Program-made: the position numbers and the translations under genes
NCBI GenBank assembly: GCA_037349315.1
Contig: JBAIAC010000576.1
Location: forward strand, 20,012 to 84,011
Length of the DNA: 64,000 nt
Direction: 5' to 3'
Source of the DNA: Chelydra serpentina
Taxonomy: Eukaryota; Chordata; Testudines; Chelydridae
Shown here: piece by piece, positions 1-9,016 of the stretch
How positions within the stretch are numbered: the stretch's first letter is position 1
Layout: the number at the start of each line of letters is the position of its first letter
The notes under the pieces: model-generated
Told to the model about the DNA's origin: nothing
The model's input: only the letters and a program-made list of their open reading frames with translations
Database searches by the model: none

Positions 1-429
1 GACACCATGACGCTGGGATGACTGGGTGCATGGGACCGGGCTTTCTGCCGGTCCGTAGTGTGTTCCTACTGCTGATCACGGAACGAGGCTGTGTGCACGT
101 AATGACTCTGTCTCTCTGATTTCTCCTCCAAATGGAAACCACCCGAAAAGGCCCCGATTGTGATATTGCTCAAAGGGCAGCAGTATTTTCACCCTTCTTT
201 TCTGCCAGTCCTAGTCAAAATGTTTTCATTTCATAGGACACATACAGCAACAGACAGCTTCAGGAGAACGTGGGCCTGGGCGGTGCAGGGGCCGGCAGCA
301 ACGCCACCAGCCCTGCTCTGCTCCACCCCGCCTCACCGGCTCCTGGCAGTTCTCAAGAGAGGAGAGAGCAGGAGCTTGGGGGAAGGGGTGGAGTGGGGGC
401 AGGGAGATAGTGGAGGAGGGGCGGGAAGA

Positions 430-690
430 GGTGGGGTGGGGGCAGAGGAGGGGCAGAAAGAGGAGGGATGGGCCGGAGCAGGGGCAGGGGCTTGGAGTAA
501 GGGGTGGAGTGGAGGCAGGGCGGGGGCGGAGCAGGGGCAGGAAGAGGAGGGGTGGGCCGGAGCAGGGGCAGGGGCTTGGAGTAAGGGGTGGAGTGGAGGC
601 AGGGCAGGGGCGGAGCAGGGGCAGGAAGAGGAGGGGCAGGGGTGGAGCAGAGCTGGGGGCTTGGGGGAAGGGGCAGAGTGGGGGCGGGAC
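430..690. repeat. 84-bp GC-rich minisatellite behind the GVIN1-like stop
   Basis: Purine-rich G-strand with a unit recurring at 461, 545 and 629 (period 84 bp), two full copies plus a partial third, embedded in looser GGGGCAGG-type sequence. Because 84 is a multiple of 3, all frames stay open and create spurious proline-rich or glycine-rich ORFs on both strands. It lies in what would be the 3' UTR or flank of the GVIN1-like gene. Confidence 0.8.
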
Positions 691-729
691 AGGGGCAGAT
701 GTGGGGGGGGTCCTGGGCCCCACACCCCC

Positions 730-3700
730 CTAGGGACAGCCCTGCCTGCATGCTGTGAAGCAGCTTATCGCGGTGGGTGGGAGAGAGAGGGAGGTGCTAA
801 TTGGCAGGGTTGCCCTCAAGTGGGAGGCTCTGGGAGCGAGGGAAGCGGGAGCTGCTGAGGTATTTCTGTGGCTCTTTGGCAATGTACAATTGGTACATTC
901 TGGCTCCTTCTCAGACTCAGGTTGGCCACCCTGGCTATAGATGCCCTTTATGCTCTCCAGGGCCTGCTCTTTGGTTATTTTCTGCCAGTCTTCTGGGAGG
1001 TCGGCTGGCTTAGCCTTATACTCACCGGCAAACTTGCCATTAAATTCTTTAAACACAAACTTCCAGTAATCAGAAGCCTCTGCGCTGGGGTCTGGCTGAA
1101 TGCGCCAGTCTGGGTAATGCAGGCGGTAATCTCTGAAGGGAACCAGTTCCCCTTTTGTATCTGAATTGCTAAATGAAGCATTAGACACCACATCAGAGGA
1201 GCACAAGGAACAGTCAAGTGTTTCTGTGAGGTGATCCCTGCGTTGCCTCAGTCCCTGGGGCCGATGTACTGGTGCAAAGTGCTTCGTATGAGTCGGGCCT
1301 TCTGCTTCACAGGGGACTCCACAGAACGGACACTGCTGCCCACAGCCAAACACTTTCTTGAACAGCTCATCCTGGGGCTGCACCTGGAGCTTGGAGAGCT
1401 TCTCCTCTATGTTCACAGCTTTAAATTCTGATGCCAGGTTCAGCTCCAGCTCAGGCAGAGAGTCCCGAATGTCAGCAGAAAACTGGCTGGTATCAGCACT
1501 GGCTGTAAATTGGAAGAGTGTCGTTTCCAAACTGTCTCTGGGGATGACTAGGTCTTTCTGTAACAGCCTGCGAAGGTTTGCTATGAAGTCAGAGACTGTG
1601 CTCGTTCCCCCATCTGCTGACTTCTCTAGCGCTCCTCTGACTTTCTCGATGATGGTGGACAGGATCTCTGCTTCGAGAGCTTCGACACTTTCTCTGTTTC
1701 CATAGTGATCTGAAATGTCTCTCCGTATCTCTGGTTTGACAAAGCTTTCATAGTCGTTAATGTATTTCATGTAGTTGTCAAAGTCCATCTCTTCCAGCAG
1801 CTTCTGCAGCACAGAGAGCTGGAAGGAGGCCCGGCTGCGGTAACAATTAGCCTTCTCACTTCCGGAAAGGTCATCGACTATCCTGATTCCCAGTCTTTTG
1901 TTAACATGTTCTGCCAGGGCAGGTTTGAGACAGAGCTCACAGAAATGCCTGGCTCTCTGCTGGCAGGAATCCTTTTCCAGGTAACGGTTTATAAATGTGG
2001 ACAAATACTGAGATTTCAGTTTTTCCAGCCGTTCCTGAGGATCATTTTCTTTGATAAAATGTTCATGCATCTCCTGGAATGCACGGGCCGCCTCCCCCAA
2101 AATATGAAGTTTCAGCTCAACTTCAAAAGAAACTTTAGTGTGAAGGTTTGGCACATCTTCCTGCTGAAGCCTCTCATTGATCATCTGCAGCAGTTCTCTG
2201 CCATAGGTCTCATCATAGTCCGCTTTGGAACTCACCTTCTCTTTGATATAACGGTGGCACTTGTCCATTAAAGAATGAGCAAGTTTCTCTGCTTTGTGCT
2301 GGTATTCCTCTGTGAATGATTCTCTCATGTCCCTGAAACACGTTAAATCCAAATACTCATTGTCCACAATGAAAGATTTAATCCTGTAACTGCACAAATT
2401 TCCTGCTTCCTGAAGTTCCCACCTGACTGTGCTCCCTCGATTCTCTAGGTCCTTTCTCAGCTGGAAGTCTAGATCTTGGGAAACTTGGCATTTCTGTAAA
2501 CTAATGAGCTTTAACTCAGACACTGCTTCCTTCCACATCGTTTCAAATTCTACTTCCAGTTCCTTCTTGTCCAGTTTAAGTTTTCTTCTCTTGCAATCTT
2601 CCAGAAGGCTGACGACTTTCTTTTCCGTCATTCTCATGTACTCAGCCTGGATATTGTCTATCTTATGCCAGCTTTTTTTAATAAGAATCGCTTTTTCACA
2701 CTTGCTGGTTGAGTAACGTTCAAGTTCTGTCGTCAGGTTCTTTGTGCTTCTGATAAAATCTTCTCTGTACTTTTCTATCAGGTGTCGGTTTTTAGCTCCA
2801 CTTTCAAAGTATTTCTCTAAACACTTCACAATCCTCTCTTCCCCTTGCTGCACTTTTTCCTGCGCCTCCTGTTTTAAGTTACTGGCATCAGGTAGTTCAT
2901 TACATGGGTGGTTCTGAATTGCCGTTTCTTGGTCACATACCCAGAAATGCATCTTCTTGCGGAGCTCCCACTCCCACTCCGAATACCTCAGAGACAACTG
3001 GTTATAGGCCTCAGCTACCAGGCTGTTTCTGAAGCTGAAGATGAAGTTTTCGTGTTTCACAGCGTTCCAGAGATTCTTCACCCACTTGGTAAACCAGGGG
3101 ATGGCCCTGAGGTTTCTGTTAGGTGTCTGGCTTCTCATAAATTCAAGCAAGTATTTCTTTAGCTCATAAACACTCTCACTGTACCCCAGGTTTACTGGAG
3201 CCATGGGTGGGACTCCCTGCCACAGCCCAGGGATGTACCAGTTGTGTTTTTCTGGATCATACGCCATAATATCAGAAAAAATCAGATCCCTGCTTAGTTT
3301 TTCCATCCTCGCTGCAGCTTTGGTCATTTCATTGAGATTTTCCAGGAAATGATTCCTGTCCCTCATGTTTTGTTCATGGGCAGACACGTCACTGACATTC
3401 TGATACACAAACTGGCAGTTGGGTTTGTGCCCTATTACCTTCATCCTGAGAAAGGCGTGGACCACAATTTGCAGAATGTCCTTCATTTCGCTGGTGTTCT
3501 CCATGGCCATGTTAACGATCGTTATGTCGCTTAACCCAATCACCAGTGTGGCCAGCTCATTGTCACGTTCATAACTGTCCTCCAGTTTGGCCAGCTGAGG
3601 GGCTCTCAAGCCTTCTGTGTCTATCACCAGGATAAAGTCACAGCCCAGTTCCTGCTGAAACGTCTCTGCAACTTTAATGAGCGTCATGAAGGCTCCTCGC

Positions 3701-5637
3701 GTACATCGGCTGCTGCTCACTGCCAGCTGCAGGCCGAACATGGTGTTCAGCAGGGTGGATTTGCCGGTGCTCTGCACACCCAGCACTGACAGAACCAGCA
3801 AACTGGACCTTTCCCCCAGCTTGGTATGGAGCTGAGTCAGAACGTCTGTCACCCACTGCAGTGGGACATGGGATGCGTCTCCATCGATGATCTCTAGAGC
3901 AAATCCGCTCAGCATCAGGTCAGCGGCTATGCCTGGGAGATGGGTGAATCGCCTTTGGCTTTGGGCTATTTTGCCTTCCTTACACACTGACTGTTCTGCC
4001 TCATAAAACTGCCCCAACTCCCGCATGAAATGCTCCACCCCTAAGGAACTGGCTGCTATTAATTTATCTAGCTTTGCTAGCTCCTCGGGGCTATAGCCTG
4101 GAGACCTATACATCTCCTTATATTCAGCCCGCAGTTTGGAAAGATTCTCCCTAGCAATGTGATCCAGTCTGAATTTCATCCATTTCAGGAAGTACTGTGT
4201 TTCCACTGGATTGAGCTCTTCTGGTGATGCCTTAAATGTCCCCATCCCGCCCGTGAGATCATGCCCGTTCTGCTGGGTCCGTAACTCCAGCAATTTCTGT
4301 CTCAGCTGAGATTTATAGAGCTCTGTGGGGGTTTCCCCTTGCTGCTTCATTTGACAGAGTTCTCTTTCTCCTTCAGCCAGGTGTTTACATGGGTCCCCTT
4401 GGAGCGTCAGTGCTCTGCTCTTGTACTCTGCAACGTCCTCTATTTCCCCAGTGATTTCGTCTGCTCTCTTTCGCGCTCTCTCACATTCCTCGCAGTCCTC
4501 GTCTACCTGGATTCCTAGTTCACGCGCCGTCACAGCCATGTCCTCTATGCTCACGGCTCTCTGGGGCTGCTTCATCAGGTGTGCTAAGGTGTCCTGCAGC
4601 CTTGTCACAAAGTCTGAATCGTTTGCGGTGTTATCCTTCACAAGCACGTGGGACGGGTTCAGCTTGAGCAGCGGGGCCAGTTCATTGAGGAATCCCCGTG
4701 TATTACTGGTTATAGTACTTCCGGGGTTGAGTATGAAGTAGAATTTTGTTCTCAAGCCCTGCAGTGATGATAGGAGTTTGTATTTTCTCTCACCGATGCA
4801 GTCAGCGAATATGAACACAGCTGAGGAGACCTCTGCCAGAAAGCTGAACTGCAGCCGGTGCAACTCAATGTCTCCTCGCAGGTTGGTAACCGCAATGGGC
4901 TCCTGGAAAGGATCCGAACTCTCCCTCCCACCGGGGAAATACCAGGAGATCTCTACCAACCCCTCTGCGATTGCCCGAGGGACGTTCCCAGACTCCATGT
5001 CCCGATGGACGAAGAAATTGTGCTGCTGCTGGGGGGGGCTGAGGGCCTTGTTAAGGATTTTGGACTTGGACAAGCTGCATCTCCCCAGCCGCACGAAGGA
5101 AAAGGTTGGCACTGACGTGAGCACCAGGTTCTCCTCCTTGAACCCCCGGCTCTCTTGCAAGGAGAGCGGCCTCCACTTCCTCATGATGTCCCGCATGGCC
5201 CACAGCAGGAGCATGCACGTGGGGGTGTCCAGGGCAGGCAGCAGCAGCGGGAGGGCGAATTGGCACATGGACATCTTCAGCAGGATCTCCTGCCGCAGGA
5301 ACGTGTCTGAGCAGCACAGAACGGCGCAGAGCACATCCAGGGGGTTCACGCACACGCTGGGGGCTGGGCTGGTAGGAGGAATAACAGCAAAGGGTTCCTC
5401 CCCGTCCTTGCTGATCCCATGGTCACCTGGAGCAGTCGGTACCAGCCTTGTGCGTCTGGCCATCCCGTTCACAGCCATGACCTTCCTGAGGAAATGCCAC
5501 GGGATCTCCCCTAACGTCCGAGGCTTACTCTCTTCTAACGACTCCTTGTTAATTTCCAGGATGTTGTTCAGCATGAGCTTTCTGCTTTGGTGTCTCTCCA
5601 GTCCCAGGCGCACTAGGAAGTCCTGGAGCGATTTTCC
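730..5637 (-). CDS. GVIN1: Interferon-induced very large GTPase (GVIN1/VLIG-like), large coding exon
   Basis: One uninterrupted reading frame of about 1,635 codons on the minus strand. An acceptor (pyrimidine run then TTTTTGCAG) gives an exon start near 5637; in-frame sequence beyond it reads as intron. The G1/P-loop GVQSTGKST lies at 3780-3754 (about exon residue 620) and the G3 motif DTEG at 3621-3610. Around them is the VLIG-type GTPase core, followed by a long charged, helix-rich C-terminal part typical of VLIG/GVIN proteins. These are cytosolic or nuclear dynamin-superfamily GTPases induced by interferon in mammals. The family commonly keeps nearly the whole coding sequence in one giant exon, as here. 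Mammalian members are about 2,400 residues, so this one is shorter, or an upstream exon with the start codon was not found. The phase-1 acceptor implies such an exon above 5637. The last 60 or so residues before the stop are low-complexity and may be lineage specific. No frameshift or stop interrupts the core. Confidence 0.9.
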   Translation of the reverse strand, partial: GKSLQDFLVRLGLERHQSRKLMLNNILEINKESLEESKPRTLGEIPWHFLRKVMAVNGMARRTRLVPTAPGDHGISKDGEEPFAVIPPTSPAPSVCVNPLDVLCAVLCCSDTFLRQEILLKMSMCQFALPLLLPALDTPTCMLLLWAMRDIMRKWRPLSLQESRGFKEENLVLTSVPTFSFVRLGRCSLSKSKILNKALSPPQQQHNFFVHRDMESGNVPRAIAEGLVEISWYFPGGRESSDPFQEPIAVTNLRGDIELHRLQFSFLAEVSSAVFIFADCIGERKYKLLSSLQGLRTKFYFILNPGSTITSNTRGFLNELAPLLKLNPSHVLVKDNTANDSDFVTRLQDTLAHLMKQPQRAVSIEDMAVTARELGIQVDEDCEECERARKRADEITGEIEDVAEYKSRALTLQGDPCKHLAEGERELCQMKQQGETPTELYKSQLRQKLLELRTQQNGHDLTGGMGTFKASPEELNPVETQYFLKWMKFRLDHIARENLSKLRAEYKEMYRSPGYSPEELAKLDKLIAASSLGVEHFMRELGQFYEAEQSVCKEGKIAQSQRRFTHLPGIAADLMLSGFALEIIDGDASHVPLQWVTDVLTQLHTKLGERSSLLVLSVLGVQSTGKSTLLNTMFGLQLAVSSSRCTRGAFMTLIKVAETFQQELGCDFILVIDTEGLRAPQLAKLEDSYERDNELATLVIGLSDITIVNMAMENTSEMKDILQIVVHAFLRMKVIGHKPNCQFVYQNVSDVSAHEQNMRDRNHFLENLNEMTKAAARMEKLSRDLIFSDIMAYDPEKHNWYIPGLWQGVPPMAPVNLGYSESVYELKKYLLEFMRSQTPNRNLRAIPWFTKWVKNLWNAVKHENFIFSFRNSLVAEAYNQLSLRYSEWEWELRKKMHFWVCDQETAIQNHPCNELPDASNLKQEAQEKVQQGEERIVKCLEKYFESGAKNRHLIEKYREDFIRSTKNLTTELERYSTSKCEKAILIKKSWHKIDNIQAEYMRMTEKKVVSLLEDCKRRKLKLDKKELEVEFETMWKEAVSELKLISLQKCQVSQDLDFQLRKDLENRGSTVRWELQEAGNLCSYRIKSFIVDNEYLDLTCFRDMRESFTEEYQHKAEKLAHSLMDKCHRYIKEKVSSKADYDETYGRELLQMINERLQQEDVPNLHTKVSFEVELKLHILGEAARAFQEMHEHFIKENDPQERLEKLKSQYLSTFINRYLEKDSCQQRARHFCELCLKPALAEHVNKRLGIRIVDDLSGSEKANCYRSRASFQLSVLQKLLEEMDFDNYMKYINDYESFVKPEIRRDISDHYGNRESVEALEAEILSTIIEKVRGALEKSADGGTSTVSDFIANLRRLLQKDLVIPRDSLETTLFQFTASADTSQFSADIRDSLPELELNLASEFKAVNIEEKLSKLQVQPQDELFKKVFGCGQQCPFCGVPCEAEGPTHTKHFAPVHRPQGLRQRRDHLTETLDCSLCSSDVVSNASFSNSDTKGELVPFRDYRLHYPDWRIQPDPSAEASDYWKFVFKEFNGKFAGEYKAKPADLPEDWQKITKEQALESIKGIYSQGGQPESEKEPECTNCTLPKSHRNTSAAPASLAPRASHLRATLPISTSLSLPPTAISCFTACRQGCP

Positions 5638-5869
5638 TGCAAAAAGCAATACACACATTTGTGGTGATGTTTGCATTCTCTGTGTGCCCCTCTCTCGGTA
5701 CACTCAGCTCTGTTCTGCCTTTTGCCAAAGCTATTGATGATCCTGCTCCCAGTGTGACAATGCTTCCTGCTCCTCCTCTCATTTCTAGCTCCCACTGAAT
5801 CAAAGACATTTGCTTATTTTCTCTATGGAAATTCAGTTCTTCCCTGTACAGCAACTTCATGCCTGAGAA

Positions 5870-7770
5870 TTATACCCCTCCTGTCCCCAGTTCCCGTTTA
5901 ATCCAAAACTCTCACGTCCTCCCCTTGGCCTTCTTCCATTTCTGCCTCTGTGTAAAATACTTCTCCAACTTCCACCTGATCTTTCCAGATACCTCGTCCC
6001 TTCCACGGTGAGACAATAGGAGCCCCTAACTGACCTTTGTAGCATTCATTATTTTATACAACTTGATCCAAATATAAGTGTGATGTATTCAGTACAGCGC
6101 ATACTGTCTGCATAATTACATTACAAACTGCAATAAAAATGCTACTTGGGTTGCAAAATCGAGCCCATGCGACTTTCATCCAGCTCCTTGCATTAGGATA
6201 CAGCCTTTAATTACAGGACCACAGACTGGTTTTTCCACAGGTTCCCTGCTTCATTCCATCATGCACAGAATGGAAGCCCAGAGCAGAGTGAAGTGAAGCA
6301 ACTGGCAGTCCGGCATTTCCTAACTTTGAGTGATCGACTTTGTAACCTAATGCCAGGGAGAGCAAAAGGGTGGCCTGGTCTGGTTACAGGAAGGGTAACA
6401 GAACTGGGAGGAGTTCAGAGTATAAGATTTGTCGGTTCTTCTTCACGGGCCTCTGGAGTTCCCACTTGTGGGATCAGGTGCCACGCTGTGGAGCCCTCTT
6501 CAAAGCCATGTCCATAGGGGGGGACAATCAAATGTTCAGTGCCCAAGGCTGTCTAAGCGAGTGCATCCCCCAACCAAGTCAGTTCCTGCTTCATCACCCC
6601 AGAACTGAAGAGACCCCCTGCTGTGTCCATGTTATCCCCCAAAGTCTTTGTGTGCTGTTAGTTTCATAGTTGTTAATAGTTTTACGTTAGGATACACCTA
6701 GGAATCCCCCCTCCCCTCACTTTATTTTCTATTATCTATTTCTGAGCCTTCCGGGTTTGCCCTGGCACCAGAGCCATGCTGGGCCAAGAACCCCTCACAG
6801 CTGTGCATTGTGACCAGCCACACACCACCAACCCCGCCCCCCACCCCGAACTGGACGTGCAGAGCCACGGTCCTCTGCCCAGGGGAGACTCGTTCCCCAG
6901 CTCACTGTGTGGTGTGCAAAGCGTTCACACCCCAGACTCAGCAGGCCTGTCAGCACTGGCTCCAGGCTCACCTCACCGGCTGTGCCTAGCCTGAACAGCC
7001 CTCATCAACATTCGCTCAGCTGTCAACTCCCATCCGGGCTTCAGCACCAGCCTCCTGCCAGGGCTAGAGAGCAGGGTCACCACAGACCCCCTCTAGTGCC
7101 GGGCAAAGAGCTGTGGCCATCAGCACTGACTCGGGGTGGGGTGGGGCTGTGTCTCCTACCTCCTGCTGCTGCATTTCCAGCACCACCTGCCAATATCACC
7201 ATCTCGGGTCCCAACCCCCCAGCTGGCGCTGAGTCTTGTTGCCACACCATCAGCACCAAGCGAGGACCCTGACGCTCATTGACCCTGTCTTTGGACCTTG
7301 GCACCAGTGCCTGGGCGGTGGGGCTGGGGGTTGCGTTAACAAAACCGTGCTGTTATGAGTCGAGCCTAACACCGCCTTACGTTTGGGATGAATGTGAGGA
7401 CGTGCCACAAGGGGGCATCACACACCCTCCTACACACCCGTCTTCCACAAGGGTTGTGTAGCTCAGCACCAGGGAGTGTCTGCTCCCAAGTGTGTGACTG
7501 GACAGAGAAACAAGCTCCCTTTATCTGAACGGATCAGATATGAACAGCTGACGCTTAACCCTTTAGTCCCCTCATTTGAAACCACTGGCGTGTGTGTAGT
7601 CAGCCCCAGCTTAACTCAGTATTTATCTAGAGGTTTAAAATAACACATTAATGAGCAGCGAGGTGGCAAAATTCCTGGATGACCCAAAATTATGTAGGTC
7701 GTCAAGCCCAGAGAAAACAAGGGGCAGCGGGATGGTGGATACACGTCAGTGTAAATAATTTCAAGTTAAA
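5870..7770. other. Intergenic stretch, no gene recognised
   Basis: Between the GVIN1-like gene and the 3' end of the first B7-like gene I see only short ORFs without family resemblance. The missing 5' exon or exons of the GVIN1-like gene should lie here (above 5637 on the minus strand), but I could not identify a start exon. Confidence 0.5.
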
Positions 7771-7776
7771 AAGAGC

Positions 7777-7782
7777 TTTATT
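7777..7782 (-). terminator. Candidate poly(A) signal for the first HHLA2-like gene
   Basis: AATAAA on the minus strand, about 820 bp downstream of the last recognised tail exon and before any other minus-strand gene. It would close a terminal exon that I could not define with confidence. Confidence 0.4.
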
Positions 7783-8601
7783 GAGGAGTAAAAATAAAAT
7801 CACCTTTGTGACCAGTGCTTAACAGAAGCACAGTGGGTTGAATTTGGATGGGTACACAGTGGTGTTCATCTGCTGCTGCTAAGGATGCAAAACAGCCCCA
7901 CTTCTAAACCCCCATTTTCATCATCTCATAACTTTCTGAACCCTTCATTCATCTTTGGGGTGGAAATTGTCCTTGGTCTCTGTCCTGAAGGTGAATTGTA
8001 TAGAAAGTTTGAGCAAACGCTCTTCAGCCATTTTTGAGCTATGGAGGCGTAAGGAAAATGTTTGCTTTTTCCCATTATTAAAATTGTCTGTTTTACCACT
8101 TAAAAAACCCAAACAAAAACATGGCGACAGTAAAACATCTGGAGTTTGAAATCTCAACTTAGCCTAGACAAGCATCAAATTACTTGGTTTGGTGGAGAAA
8201 GAAAGAAATATGGTTCTAAGCTGTTTTAAAAACCTACTACTGAGCCTCCTCAGTGGGCATGTGCTAGCCGAGTTTTAAAGCCACGCTCCCATTATGTCAG
8301 GAGTGCCCGTTTTCTCTGCCCAGGCCTGCTGCATGGCTAGTGTGCGTGTGGGAACCTGCAAACATTGCCTGGGGACCCATTTCAGAGGAAGGTACTCTGG
8401 GACTATTTTCCCCTGTCTTGTTGTTGAGAAAGATTGCCCGGTCTCCCCTCTTTAGTTCATTGCACACGTGGGTGCTGAACGTTTCCGCTCACAGGATACG
8501 ATCAGACAAAGGTTCAGATAGGGACAGCAGACAACTCACTGGGCAGCTTGAGGCTAGTCCCAGTCAGAGAACTACGTAGAATCCAGCGGTGGGACACTTA
8601 C

Positions 8602-9016
8602 CTTCCGACTCATTCTCCAGGGAAACCTCATCCTCTTCACCGTGCTGTTCATGTGGAGCTGAAACCAAGAACATAGCCCTGAGCCAGAGTGTGGTGACCC
8701 GTTGCCGCACCACATGTTACCTGCGCTATTTCATCTTCACGTAAAGAACGAGTCTCAGAATTCAGTGTCAAATACTTACCTCCATGCTCAGGCTCCAGCA
8801 GGACAGTCGTCTCTTCACCGTGCTGTGCACGTGGAGCTGAAACCAAGAACACAAATCTGAGCCACAGTGTGCTGACCCATTGCTGCACAGTGTGTTACAT
8901 GCGCTATTGCATCCTTCATGTGAAGGAGGAGTCACAGAATTCAGCTCTGGGGTATTTACCGTAGTAGCCTGTCTGTAGGCGAACGTCATCTTCTGCAAGG
9001 TAGCATACAGGAGTCG
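8602..9016 (-). repeat. Three tandem ~180-bp units, each holding one 57-bp exon
   Basis: Exon starts at 9016, 8836 and 8658 are 180 and 178 bp apart. Each exon is exactly 57 bp, phase 1-1, and the upstream introns also align (matching stretches such as GTTCTTGGTTTCAG and the CTCAGGNNT region). The last two encode clearly related acidic peptides (APHEQHGEEDE and APRAQHGEETT); the first (ATPVCYLAEDD) is more diverged. This is a local exon duplication extending the cytoplasmic tail in 19-residue steps. Confidence 0.75.

Noticed and set aside
160..858. Gly- and Pro-rich ORFs of 100-230 codons on both strands
   Set aside because: They run through the 84-bp minisatellite; the repeat length is a multiple of 3, which keeps frames open. 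No domain or conserved composition.
4778..5737. 319-codon plus-strand ORF
   Set aside because: Antisense shadow of the GVIN1-like exon, whose minus-strand frame has clear GTPase motifs.
7945..8157. 70-codon minus-strand ORF as the terminal exon of the first HHLA2-like gene
   Set aside because: The frame does not follow from the phase-1 chain. Another frame here gives a possible terminal exon, but the evidence is too thin to annotate it.
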